DNA from: Bradyrhizobium oropedii
GTDB taxonomy: Bacteria; Pseudomonadota; Alphaproteobacteria; Rhizobiales; Xanthobacteraceae
Direction of reading: 5' to 3'
Assembly: GCF_020889685.1 (NCBI RefSeq)
Contig: NZ_JACMYO010000020.1
Coordinates: forward strand, 1 to 64,000
Length of the DNA: 64,000 nt
The notes under the pieces were generated by a model. It searched no databases. It had not been told where the DNA came from and was given only the letters and a program-made list of their open reading frames with translations. Positions 9,721 through 18,338 of this stretch are shown here, piece after piece (within the stretch, counting starts at the first letter, position 1; the number at the start of each line of letters is the position of its first letter). The position numbers and the translations under genes are program-made.

Positions 9721-10671
9721 GCCCCGCTTGATACGCGGATCGATCGCGGCCTGCGCGATGTCGACCAGGAGATTGAGGAGCACGAAAAACAGCGCCAGCA
9801 CCAGGATCGTTCCCTGCAGCAGCGGCAGATCGCGCTGGAAGATCGCCGAGTTCAGCAACAGCCCCGAGCCTGGCCAGGAGAACACGGTCTCGATCAGGAT
9901 CGAGCCGCCGAGCATGTAACCAAGCTGGAGTCCCATCACCGCGAGCGCGGTCGGCGCGGCATTCTTGATGACGTGGCGAAACACCTCGGTCTCGCGCAGG
10001 CCTTTTGCGCGCAGCGCCTCGACGAAATCCTGGCTCAGGATATCACCGGTCAGCGCGCGGACCGTGCGGGTGACGATGCCCATCGGGATCACCGAAGTGG
10101 TGATCGCCGGCAGCACCAGATAGCGCAGATGCTCCCAGTCCCACGCCCAGGCGCCGGAGCCGCCGGGACCGGCGCCGACCGCGGGCAGCCAGTTGAGCTG
10201 CACCGAGAAGATGATGACCAGCACCATGCCGAGCCAGTAATGCGGCAGCGAGACGCCGGCGATCGCAATCGAGGTCGCGACTTTGTCGACCCAGGTATCG
10301 CGGAAGTAGCCGGCGATCAGGCCGAACAGCAGGCCGAGCGTGAAGCCGATCATCGCCGCCGCGATCGCCAGCATCACGGTGTTGCCGACCGCGCGCATCA
10401 CCTCGCTCAGGACGGGGCGCCCGGTGGCGATCGAATTGCCGAGATCGCCATGGATCGCGCGCCACAGCCACAGGCCGAATTGCACCGGCAACGGGCGATC
10501 GAAGCCGTAGGCGCTGCGCAGTTGCGCGGCGAGCTCCTGCGAGGCATCGGCCGGCAGCACCGCGACCAGCGGGTCGCCCGGCGTGATGTGCACCAGCAGG
10601 AAGCACACCAGCGCCACGCTGAGCACGATCGGAATGACGTAGACGATTCGTCTGGATGTATAGGCGAACAC
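9718..10671 (-). CDS. Peptide ABC transporter permease (DppB-like)
   Basis: The first permease of the peptide-type importer, about 317 residues, six predicted membrane helices, with the ITPGDPL N-terminal motif and the EAA loop FVEALRAKGLRE. I chose the GTG at 10671 (VFAYTSRRIVYVIPIVLS); the longer reading to an ATG at 10749 encodes an Arg/His-rich stretch inside the palindromic repeat at 10687-10853 and has no family counterpart. The stop TAG belongs to the GAGCATGAT repeat. It follows the frameshifted binding-protein gene. Confidence 0.88.
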   Translation of the reverse strand: MFAYTSRRIVYVIPIVLSVALVCFLLVHITPGDPLVAVLPADASQELAAQLRSAYGFDRPLPVQFGLWLWRAIHGDLGNSIATGRPVLSEVMRAVGNTVMLAIAAAMIGFTLGLLFGLIAGYFRDTWVDKVATSIAIAGVSLPHYWLGMVLVIIFSVQLNWLPAVGAGPGGSGAWAWDWEHLRYLVLPAITTSVIPMGIVTRTVRALTGDILSQDFVEALRAKGLRETEVFRHVIKNAAPTALAVMGLQLGYMLGGSILIETVFSWPGSGLLLNSAIFQRDLPLLQGTILVLALFFVLLNLLVDIAQAAIDPRIKRG

Positions 10672-10686
10672 GAGCTTACTCGCTTC

Positions 10687-10853
10687 TTCCCTTCGCCCTT
10701 GTGGGAGAAGGTGGCGCGCATGACATGCGCGCCGGATGAGGGGTTCCATCCGCGACTACAGTTGATTTCGAAACGGCGAGGAGCATCCGCGGAGACGACC
10801 CCTCACCCGGCTTCGCTCTCGCGAAGCCACCCTCTCCCACAAGGGAGAGGGTG
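10687..10853. repeat. Long imperfect palindromic repeat
   Basis: Left arm 10687-10715 (CCCTTGTGGGAGAAGGTGGC core) and right arm 10826-10853 (GCCACCCTCTCCCACAAGGG core) are reverse complements with few mismatches. Between them is a second, looser pairing (CGCCGGATGAGGGGT against ACCCCTCACCCGGC). It fills the gap between the binding-protein gene and dppB, so the operon mRNA would carry a long hairpin here. Confidence 0.8.
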
Positions 10854-10874
10854 CACCGATCTACGCCGTCAGCA

Positions 10875-12526
10875 TCACGGCACGACAGTGACCGGCGAGA
10901 AGTCGACGAACCAGCTCTTCGGTTGCACGAAGCCCTTGACCTTCGGGCTCATCGCGCGCGGCGCGACGTCGTGAGCGACGTAGAGGAACGCCGCATCGTC
11001 GACCGAGGCGGCGTGCAGCTCGGCAAGCGCCGCGTCACGCGCCGCCGGTTCGAAGGTCTGGCGAGCCTTCTTCACCAGTTCGTCGAACTTCGGATTGTTG
11101 ATGAAGCCCCAATTGTTCGAGACCGGCGGCGCCATGCCCGATTGCAGGAAGCGCACCAGTGCGAAGAACGGATCCATCGCGGCATAGGTGACGTTGGTCG
11201 CATTCGATCCGTTGGCCGACGGATCCTTGGCGCCGCGCCGCCAGTTGGTGAACAGCGTATTCCACTCGATGACGTCGAGCTGCACATCGAAGTAGCACTC
11301 GGCCAAAGCCTGTTGCAGATACTCGTTCATCGGCAGCGGCAGCATCTGGCCCGAGCCAGACGCCGAGGTCTGAATCTTGACCGTCAGCTTCTTGTTCGGA
11401 CCGAAGCCCGCCTCCTGCATCAGCTTCTGCGCAGCCGGCTTGTCGTATTTGATCTGGAAGGTCGGGTTGCCGCGCCAGGGATGGCCGGGCTCGAACGTGC
11501 CGGTCGCCGGCACCATCAGGCCCGCGAGCAGCCCGTCGCGCAGCCCTTCGCGATCGACGCAGAGATTGGCGGCCTTGCGGACGCGGATGTCGTTCCACGG
11601 CGAGCCCTCGACGCGCGAGAACTGCCAGGGCCAGACATGCGGCTCCTCGTTGGAATAGAGATTGAAGCCGCGCTGCTTGATCTCGGGCAATGCGTCCGGC
11701 GCCGCGCCTCGATCCAGTTGACCTGCCCGGACAGCAGCGCCGCGGTGCGGGCATTGGCCTCCGGCATCGGCAGCAGCACCATCTTGTCGGTCTTCGGCAC
11801 GCGCGCCTTGTCCCAGTAGTTGTCGTTCTTCACCAGCTCAAGCCGCTCGCGCGGGGTGAAGCTCGACATCTTCCAGGGACCGGTGCCCGACGCGTCCTTG
11901 GCGAACGCGGCCCACGCGGCCTGCGACTTCGCCTTGGCATCGGCACCCTCGGCCTTGTCGTAGAATTGCTGCCACTTGACCGGGCTCGCCATGAACAGAT
12001 TGGTGAGGTTGATCGGCAGGAAGCTGTCCGGCTCCTTGGTGGTCAGCTCCACCGTCATATCGTCGATCTTGCGCGCCGAAACCAGCGTAGGCATGCGCGA
12101 GGCGGTGACGCCGACCTGGCTCGGATCGAATTGCGGGGCGTCCTGCTTCAGCACCTTGTCGACATTCCAGACCACGGCGTCGGCATTGAACGGCGAGCCG
12201 TCGTGAAAGGTGACGCCGGGACGCAACTTGAAGACCCACTTGGTCTTGTCGGCATCATCGACCTTCCATTCGGTCGCCAGGCCAGGGATCAGCGCGCTCG
12301 CCTTGTCCGACGACGACAGGTCCCACATCGTCAGCGCGTCGTACATCGTGAGCCCGGTGAAGCGATTGCCCTCGAACCCCTGGTCGGGCTGCCCAAGCGT
12401 GCGCGGAATATCGGCAGCCGTCATGCCAATGCGCAGCACGGTCTCGGCGCGCGCGATCGCCGGCACACAATTGGCGATCGCAAGCGCCAGCATGATCGCC
12501 GTCGCATTGGTCTTCCTGTTACGCAT
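10875..12526 (-). pseudogene. Peptide ABC transporter substrate-binding protein, frameshifted
   Basis: SBP family 5 (DppA/OppA-like) periplasmic binding protein that should start at 12526 (MRNRKTNATA, Sec signal peptide ending AIARAE, AAGGGG eight bases upstream). The reading frame breaks near 11697-11709, after the codons for VNWIEA. The sequence reads GCGCGGCGCCGG, whereas the paralogue (12737-14344) predicts APAPDA, i.e. one more C. Restoring that base gives an uninterrupted protein of about 550 residues ending SPVTVVP. Both halves align with the paralogue along their lengths. It may be a recent one-base deletion or a sequencing error in a GC-rich run. It heads the dpp-like operon and has its own sigma-54-type promoter. 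Confidence 0.85.
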
Positions 12527-12584
12527 CTGAGCAACCCCTTCGAAGTCTGGTGACGTTTTAGTGATTATTTCTTGGGCAAGCGTA

Positions 12585-12600
12585 TGCAATGCCTGTGCCA
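12585..12600 (-). promoter_or_regulatory. Sigma-54 promoter for the leftward binding-protein/dpp operon
   Basis: On the minus strand this reads TGGCACAGGCATTGCA, matching the sigma-54 consensus TGGCAC-N5-TTGCA at every consensus base, with the required ten bases between GG and GC. The predicted transcript start is about 48 bases before the ATG at 12526. RpoN dependence implies an enhancer-binding activator such as NtrC; I could not identify its site. Confidence 0.75.
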
Positions 12601-12683
12601 AGGGGAATAGTTCTTCAGCAAATAACCGCTGGGCGCGTCATTTCTTCCCACCTCGCGCCTGAACCGTGCGAAGATGCCTATTC

Positions 12684-12699
12684 TGGCATCATGCTTGCA
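12684..12699 (+). promoter_or_regulatory. Sigma-54-type promoter for the rightward binding-protein gene
   Basis: Reads TGGCATCATGCTTGCA. It keeps the GG and GC dinucleotides ten bases apart and the TTGCA block, and differs from TGGCAC only in the last base. The predicted start lies about 27 bases before the ATG at 12737. It faces away from the sigma-54 promoter at 12585-12600, in one 210-base intergenic region. Confidence 0.62.
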
Positions 12700-12736
12700 A
12701 GATTTGGCCCCGACTTCCCACCAACGGAGCCTTCAT

Positions 12737-14344
12737 ATGCGCGCGCGCAATTCGATCCTGACGGCGGCAATGGCGCTCGCCCTGACCGCGGGCTGGCCGG
12801 CCACCTCGGCGCGAGCAGAGTCCATTGTGCGCTACGGCATTTCGATGGCCGACATTCCGCTGACGACCGGCCAGCCCGATCGCGGCGCCGGCGCCTATCA
12901 GTTCACGGCCTACACGATCTACGATCCGCTGGTGGCCTGGGAGATGGACGTGGCCGACCGGCCGGGAAAACTGGTGCCCGGGCTTGCGACCGAGTGGAAG
13001 GTCGACGACAGCGACAAGACCAAGTGGCGCTTCACCCTGCGCAAGGGCGTGAAATTCCACGACGGCAGCGACTTCAACGCCGACGCGGTGATCTGGAATC
13101 TCGACAAGGTGTTGAACGACAAGGCACCGCAATTCGACAAGCGGCAAAGCGCGCAGGTCAAGACCCGGCTGCCCTCGGTCGCGAGCTACGCCAAGATCGA
13201 CGACCAGACCATCGAGATCACCACCAAGACGGTCGACTCCTTCTTCCCCTACCAGATGCTTTGGTTCCTGGTCTCGAGCCCCGCGCAATATGAGAAGCTC
13301 GGCAGGGACTGGGACAAGTTCGCCAGCCAGCCCTCCGGCACCGGCCCGTTCAAGCTGACCAAGCTGGTGCCGCGCGAGCTCGCCGAGCTGACCAAGAACC
13401 CGGACTATTGGGACAAGAAGCGGCTTGCGAAGGTCGACAAGATGATCCTGATCCCGATGCCGGAAGCGCTCACCCGCACCAACGCGCTGCTGGCCGGCCA
13501 GGTCGACCTGATCGAAACGCCGGCGCCCGATGCCGTACCGCAGCTCAAGGCCGCCGGCATGAGGATCATCGACAACGTGACGCCGCATGTCTGGAATTAT
13601 CACCTGAGCGTGCTGCCGGGTTCGCCCTGGACCGATATCCGCCTGCGCAAGGCGCTCAACCTCGCGATCGACCGCGATGCGGTGGTTGGCCTGATGAACG
13701 GCCTGGCCAAGCCGGCCAAGGGCCAGGTCGACCCGTCGAGCCCGTGGTTCGGCAAGCCGAGCTTCGAACTGAAATACGACCTCGCGGCCGCCAAAAAGCT
13801 GGTGGAGGAAGCCGGCTATTCAAAGGACAAGCCGCTGAAGACCACCTTCATCATCGCCCAGGGTGGCACCGGGCAGATGCTGTCGCTGCCGATGAACGAA
13901 TTCCTGCAGCAGAGCTTCAAGGAGATCGGCATCGATATCGACTTCAAGGTCGTCGAGCTCGAGACACTCTATTCGCACTGGCGCAAGGGCGCGGCCGACG
14001 AGATGAACGCCGGCATCACCGCCAACAACATCGCCTATGTCACCTCGGATCCGCTCTACGCCATTGTGCGGTTCTTCCATTCCGGCCAGGTGGCGCCGAC
14101 AGGCGTCAACTGGGGCGGCTACAAGAATCCGAAGGTCGACGCGCTGATCGACGAGGCCAAACAGACCTTCGATAGCGCCAAACAGGATGCCTTGCTGGCG
14201 CAGGCGCACGCGCTGATCGTCGACGATGCCGCGCTGGTGTGGGTCGTGCACGACACCAATCCGCACGCGCTGTCGCCGAAGGTCAAAACCTTCGTGCAAG
14301 CGCAGCACTGGTTCCAGGATCTGACGCAGATCGGGCTGGAGTAA
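12737..14344 (+). CDS. Peptide ABC transporter substrate-binding protein (SBP family 5)
   Basis: Periplasmic ligand-binding lipofamily-5 protein, 535 residues, with a Sec signal peptide (MRARNSILTAAMALALTAGW, cleavage near SARAES). It shares the block order of the frameshifted copy at 10875-12526, including LVPGLATEWKVDD, VKFHDGSDFNADAV, GTGPFKL and SPKVKTFVQ. I chose the ATG at 12737, with GGAG seven bases upstream; an upstream ATG at 12674 would precede the signal peptide. It is monocistronic and divergent. It may supply the intact receptor for the nearby permeases if the other copy is truly broken. Confidence 0.92.
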   Translation: MRARNSILTAAMALALTAGWPATSARAESIVRYGISMADIPLTTGQPDRGAGAYQFTAYTIYDPLVAWEMDVADRPGKLVPGLATEWKVDDSDKTKWRFTLRKGVKFHDGSDFNADAVIWNLDKVLNDKAPQFDKRQSAQVKTRLPSVASYAKIDDQTIEITTKTVDSFFPYQMLWFLVSSPAQYEKLGRDWDKFASQPSGTGPFKLTKLVPRELAELTKNPDYWDKKRLAKVDKMILIPMPEALTRTNALLAGQVDLIETPAPDAVPQLKAAGMRIIDNVTPHVWNYHLSVLPGSPWTDIRLRKALNLAIDRDAVVGLMNGLAKPAKGQVDPSSPWFGKPSFELKYDLAAAKKLVEEAGYSKDKPLKTTFIIAQGGTGQMLSLPMNEFLQQSFKEIGIDIDFKVVELETLYSHWRKGAADEMNAGITANNIAYVTSDPLYAIVRFFHSGQVAPTGVNWGGYKNPKVDALIDEAKQTFDSAKQDALLAQAHALIVDDAALVWVVHDTNPHALSPKVKTFVQAQHWFQDLTQIGLE

Positions 14345-14374
14345 GTTGGCTGTCGCCGCGTAAACTTCTCCACC

Positions 14375-14518
14375 GTCGTCCTGGCCTAGTGCGCAATTGC
14401 GCACGGGAGCCGGGCCCCATAACCACGAGTGGGTGTTGTGAGAAAGCCGTCCGGCCGCTTGCCCTTTACGTCGGCCGCGGCGTATGGATCCCGGCCCCCG
14501 TGCGCAACTGCGCACTAG
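14375..14518. repeat. Palindromic intergenic repeat interrupted by an IS element
   Basis: Left arm 14375-14420 (CTAGTGCGCAATTGCGCAC core followed by GGGAGCCGGG) and right arm 14484-14518 (CCCGGCCCCCGTGCGCAACT core) are reverse complements. The right arm continues after the IS at 15966-15980 (CTAGGCCGGGACAAC), matching the left arm's GTCGTCCTGGCCTAG. The ancestral repeat was therefore split at CTAG by the insertion sequence. Confidence 0.85.
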
Positions 14519-15965
14519 CACTACTTTAGCAGAATGTGTTTGCGCCACTGTTTTTCAAGGATTTGCTTTCGGCAGTACGGACACCACGGAGCCGGTGGCC
14601 GCAGGATGAGATCGACGATGGCGTGACGTACGGCGGGCATGGTTGGTTGAGGCGGAGGCCCGTTGATTCTTTTTTTTCCGCCCCGCGTATGCGAGGCGCC
14701 GATGCTGCAGGAAGGCGTAGGCAATCATTGTCATCAGGGCGTGGCGATGCAGGCCCTGCCATGATCGCCCTTCGAAGTGATCAAGTCCAAGCTCTTCCTT
14801 CAACTGCTGATGCGCCTGCTCACAAATCCATCGTGCCTTGATGGTGGCGGCCAGTGTGCGCAGATCCGTCGCCGCAGGGAGATTAGCAAGATAGTATTTC
14901 TTCTCCCCTGAGGCACGTTGCTCGCCAATGAGCCAGGCTTCCTCGCCCGGAAGATGCTGCTGACCCTTATCCCATATCCGCTGCGGAGGCCCATCGGCGA
15001 TGCGGATACGGACAGCAGCAAATCGGGCTTTCAGCCGACCTTTCGTCCCGCTCCGCCAACTCACGGCTTTCCACTTGGCGCTGGCCAGCATCTGTTCTGC
15101 CGCAATCGATAAGATATCGGGCACGTGGTGCTTTCGTGGTTTCCCGCGGACTTTGGTAATCGGCCAAATGAGCTTCACGTCGACCGGATACACCTTCAGG
15201 TGCCGGGGGATGCCGACAGCCCAGACCAGCCCACGCTCTGTTAGCCCTTGTCGAAACGGTGCGCTAAGTCCGTATCCTGCATCCGCCAGCACACATCCAA
15301 AGCGCACGTTGGCTGCCATGGCGCGGTCAATCTCGGCCAAAGCAATCTCCGGCTTGGACCGTGGTGCCTGGTGTTCGACAGGCACGCGAGCGCGCTTCAA
15401 ACGAGACACGTCGCTTGTCCAACTGTCAGGCAGAAAGAGACGTAACGCGACCATCACTGGCACTTCGCCGCGCGCAAGCGTCAAAGACACCAGCGTTTGG
15501 CAATTTGCCGTTTTGCCGAGAGCCGACGCGTATTGAGCCGCAACACCAACCGAGCGTTCGCCCTTCTTCGGCAGTGAGGTGTCATCAATAACCAGCACCG
15601 CATCCTTGCCGCCGACAAGTCGGTCCGCCTGGTTGAGCAGCTCAGATTCCAGTGGTGATGCGTCCCAGACACCATCGGCGATGAAATGGTGCAGCTGATC
15701 GTAGTTGCCTGTGGCAAGGCGTTCTGCCATCGGCTGAACGCTCTTGCGATCGCCAGGGCCGATCAACCCCGCAACGTACAGCGGACACATCCGCTGCCGG
15801 GTCTTGTGACCCAGCCGGTCCAAGAACGGCTTCAGCCAACGCTCGAGTTCGTCTTCCCATCCCGGCATGGTCAGCCCTCCAAGAGCCTACCACCCATGAA
15901 TCATTGAAAAATTGATTCGGGAATCCTATAACGCACGGCAAATTCAACAATCTGCCAAAGTAGTG
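14519..15965 (-). mobile_element. IS701-family insertion sequence, 1447 bp
   Basis: Terminal inverted repeats begin GCACTACTTTAGCAGA at the left (14519) and, on the other strand, GCACTACTTTGGCAGA at the right (ending 15965), with one mismatch. The element is flanked by CTAG direct repeats (14515-14518 and 15966-15969), the 4-bp YTAR-type duplication expected of IS701-like elements. It carries one transposase gene on the minus strand. Nearly intact ends plus a target duplication suggest a fairly recent insertion. It ends 31 bases from the stop of the adenylate cyclase gene and does not disrupt it. Confidence 0.93.
14555..15868 (-). CDS. IS701-family transposase (possibly completed by slippage)
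   Basis: A DDE transposase of 437 residues with the DDTSLPKKG motif near residue 100 (VLVIDDTSLPKKG), ADAGYG near 200, and the C-terminal block WICEQAHQQLKEELGLDHFE carrying the catalytic Glu. After residue about 397 an A8 tract (minus strand, 14670-14677) is followed in this frame by a low-complexity Ser/Arg/His tail. Skipping one A instead gives a tail of about 49 residues with a CPYCRK motif that stops inside the inverted repeat (14521-14523). The second reading looks more like a genuine protein end, so either slippage occurs or this copy carries a one-base change. Confidence 0.88.
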   Translation of the reverse strand: MPGWEDELERWLKPFLDRLGHKTRQRMCPLYVAGLIGPGDRKSVQPMAERLATGNYDQLHHFIADGVWDASPLESELLNQADRLVGGKDAVLVIDDTSLPKKGERSVGVAAQYASALGKTANCQTLVSLTLARGEVPVMVALRLFLPDSWTSDVSRLKRARVPVEHQAPRSKPEIALAEIDRAMAANVRFGCVLADAGYGLSAPFRQGLTERGLVWAVGIPRHLKVYPVDVKLIWPITKVRGKPRKHHVPDILSIAAEQMLASAKWKAVSWRSGTKGRLKARFAAVRIRIADGPPQRIWDKGQQHLPGEEAWLIGEQRASGEKKYYLANLPAATDLRTLAATIKARWICEQAHQQLKEELGLDHFEGRSWQGLHRHALMTMIAYAFLQHRRLAYAGRKKKNQRASASTNHARRTSRHRRSHPAATGSVVSVLPKANP

Positions 15966-15996
15966 CTAGGCCGGGACAACACGAAGTTTGCGGCGC

Positions 15997-18231
15997 CTAT
16001 TTCGTCGTCAACGCAAAGGCGCCGTCCCAATCGTCCGGCGGCGGCTCTTTCTGGAAGGCGCGGATGCGCGCCTCATAGAGGCGGTAGAGGTATTGCAACG
16101 ACTGCGCCTCGTCGGTCTTGCGGCCACGCTCGATCGTGGCCAGCGCACCGTCCCAATCACGGCCGCGGTAGCAGGCGAGCATCTCGATGGTCAGGTTGCG
16201 CAGCCGCTGGAAACGGCCCGATTGCGCAACGTCCTCGCGGCCGGCGATCGCATAGATCACCTCGGGCTCCTTCTTGCCCTTGACCATGATGAAGTCGAGT
16301 TCGAGGATCGCGAACCTCTCCTTCACCGCGAGCGCGGTCTTCGATCCCACGATGATCGGGAAGCCGTACTCCTTGGACTGACCCTCGAGTCGAGCCGCTA
16401 GATTGACGCTGTCGCCAAGCACCGAATAATTGAACTTCAGATCGGATCCCATATTGCCGACCACGCAGGTGCCTGTGTTGAGGCCGACGCCGATGTTGAG
16501 CGGCACATAGACGTGACCGCCGTCCTTGGCCTCCTGCTCGCGCGTCTCGTTGAGCTGGTCGACGCGCTCGAGCATGTCGAGCGCGGCCTCGCAGGCGTTG
16601 AGGTGGTGTTGCTTGTCGTCGAGCGGCGCATTCCAGAACGCCATGATGGCGTCGCCCATATATTTGTCGATATAGCCTTTGCGCGCGAGGATCGCGTTGG
16701 TGAGCGGGGTGAGGAAACGGTTCATCAGCGCCGTGAGGCCCTGCGGATCCCTCTTGTAGGTTTCCGAGATCGAGGTGAAGCCGCGCATGTCCGAGAACAT
16801 GATGGTCATCTCGCGCTCCTCGCCGCCGAGCACGAGCCGTTCCGGCGCGTTGGCAAGCTGCTCGACCAGCGCCGGCGACATGTACTGCACGAACTGCGAC
16901 CTGATCTGCCGGCGCTGCTGCTGCTCGCGCACGAAGGCGGAGAAGATCAGCGTCAGGTAGATCGCCGTGGTCGACATCAGCGGATAGGTAAAATCGATCA
17001 GGAGCCGGTGCTGGGAATAGAAATACCAGGACGTGCCGGTCAGCACCGAGGCGAACATCCCGCCGACCACGACGAGCGTGATCGGACCGAACTTCGGCGC
17101 GAAGGCGATGACCAGGAGTCCCATGATCATCGCGGCGAAGAACTCAATGCCGATGCCGTAGTTCGGCTGCGAAACGACGTCGCCGGTCAGCGCGCTCTCC
17201 AGCACCTGGGCATGAACCTCGACACCGGGCATCGCGGGCGTCACCGGCGTCGTCTTGATGTCGTTCAGCCCGACTGCGGAGGTGCCGATCAGGATCAGCT
17301 TGCCGGCGATGCGGTCCGGCGGGACGCGCCCATCCAGCACGTCGACGGCCGAGACATAGATCGAGGGGTCGCGGCGCGCGTAATGAATCCAGAGCTGGCC
17401 GTGGAGATCGGTCGGGATCGCAAAGCCCTTGAGGCCGAGACTCTGGATACCGGCCTTGTCGGCCTTGATCAGGATGGTGCCCGAACCACTCGCCACCCGC
17501 AGCATCTCGAAGCTCAGCGACGGCATGGTGACGCCCTGCGCCACCATGATCATCGGCACGCGGCGCACGATGCCGTCGCGTTCCGGCCTGATCGTGAACA
17601 GGCCGCGGCCGGCGGCGGCCTCCTCCAGCACCGGCACGTTGCGCAGCAACCCCGGAAACATGAACATAAAGGGCTGCGGCTCCTCGCCGAGCGTCGCAAG
17701 CCCGGTGACCGGAAGCTTTTCGTTGAGGTCGGCGCGCACGTTGGGGCCACCGGATTCGCCGAGCACCACGCGCGAGCTTTTGATGGCCTCGGCGAAGATG
17801 CTGTCGTTGCTCGGCAACTGCCGCAGCCTGGCCCGCATTTCCTCGTCGAGATTACTGAACGTATCGGCCGCGATATCGGGGTTGAGGCGATCCGGCTCGG
17901 AGAACACCGCGTCGAACGCGATCACCACGGCGCCGAGCCGGGTGAGATTGGTGACGATGTCAGCGAGCCGCGTTCGCGGCCAGGGCCATTGCCCGAGCCG
18001 GGTATCGGCGAGGCTCTTCTCGTCGATATCGACGATGGTGACCGGCCGCGCGGTCTTCCGGCGCGGTTCGATCACCTGGAACGTGTCGAACGTCCTGACG
18101 CGAAGCTCCTGCACCGGAGCCGGATCCACGACCCGCAGCGCGGCGATGCCGATCAGCAGCCCGACGCAGGCGAGCCGCGCATAACCGAAGCGCCGTCCGA
18201 ACCACCTTCGTATCGCCTTCAGCCGTTTCAT
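15997..18231 (-). CDS. CHASE2-domain class III adenylate/guanylate cyclase
   Basis: A 744-residue membrane sensor that should make cAMP (or cGMP) in response to a periplasmic signal. It has an N-terminal helix (residues 19-35), a CHASE2 sensor domain (about 45-340), two or three membrane helices (about 360-435) and a C-terminal cyclase domain (about 475-630). The catalytic residues are present: metal-binding D481 in FSDMRGFTS and D527 in MGDAIM, and transition-state N610 and R614 in GDSVNLAARLEG. A tail of about 110 residues follows. The gene lies 107 bases downstream of the FecR/VCBS gene on the same strand, so it may be co-transcribed. Confidence 0.92.
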   Translation of the reverse strand: MKRLKAIRRWFGRRFGYARLACVGLLIGIAALRVVDPAPVQELRVRTFDTFQVIEPRRKTARPVTIVDIDEKSLADTRLGQWPWPRTRLADIVTNLTRLGAVVIAFDAVFSEPDRLNPDIAADTFSNLDEEMRARLRQLPSNDSIFAEAIKSSRVVLGESGGPNVRADLNEKLPVTGLATLGEEPQPFMFMFPGLLRNVPVLEEAAAGRGLFTIRPERDGIVRRVPMIMVAQGVTMPSLSFEMLRVASGSGTILIKADKAGIQSLGLKGFAIPTDLHGQLWIHYARRDPSIYVSAVDVLDGRVPPDRIAGKLILIGTSAVGLNDIKTTPVTPAMPGVEVHAQVLESALTGDVVSQPNYGIGIEFFAAMIMGLLVIAFAPKFGPITLVVVGGMFASVLTGTSWYFYSQHRLLIDFTYPLMSTTAIYLTLIFSAFVREQQQRRQIRSQFVQYMSPALVEQLANAPERLVLGGEEREMTIMFSDMRGFTSISETYKRDPQGLTALMNRFLTPLTNAILARKGYIDKYMGDAIMAFWNAPLDDKQHHLNACEAALDMLERVDQLNETREQEAKDGGHVYVPLNIGVGLNTGTCVVGNMGSDLKFNYSVLGDSVNLAARLEGQSKEYGFPIIVGSKTALAVKERFAILELDFIMVKGKKEPEVIYAIAGREDVAQSGRFQRLRNLTIEMLACYRGRDWDGALATIERGRKTDEAQSLQYLYRLYEARIRAFQKEPPPDDWDGAFALTTK

Positions 18232-18338
18232 GCTGTCTGGATATCACGCGCGCAGGGTTGTTCCAATCGAGCAAGCAAGCGCAATGCACAATCAGCCCAA
18301 CCAAATGCACCGCCTATGGCGGCACGGCCGCCCGTCCA

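Noticed and set aside
10687..10853. CRISPR-like array from repeated CCCTCTCCC text
   Set aside because: It is one palindrome with two arms, not regularly spaced direct repeats; no cas genes are present.
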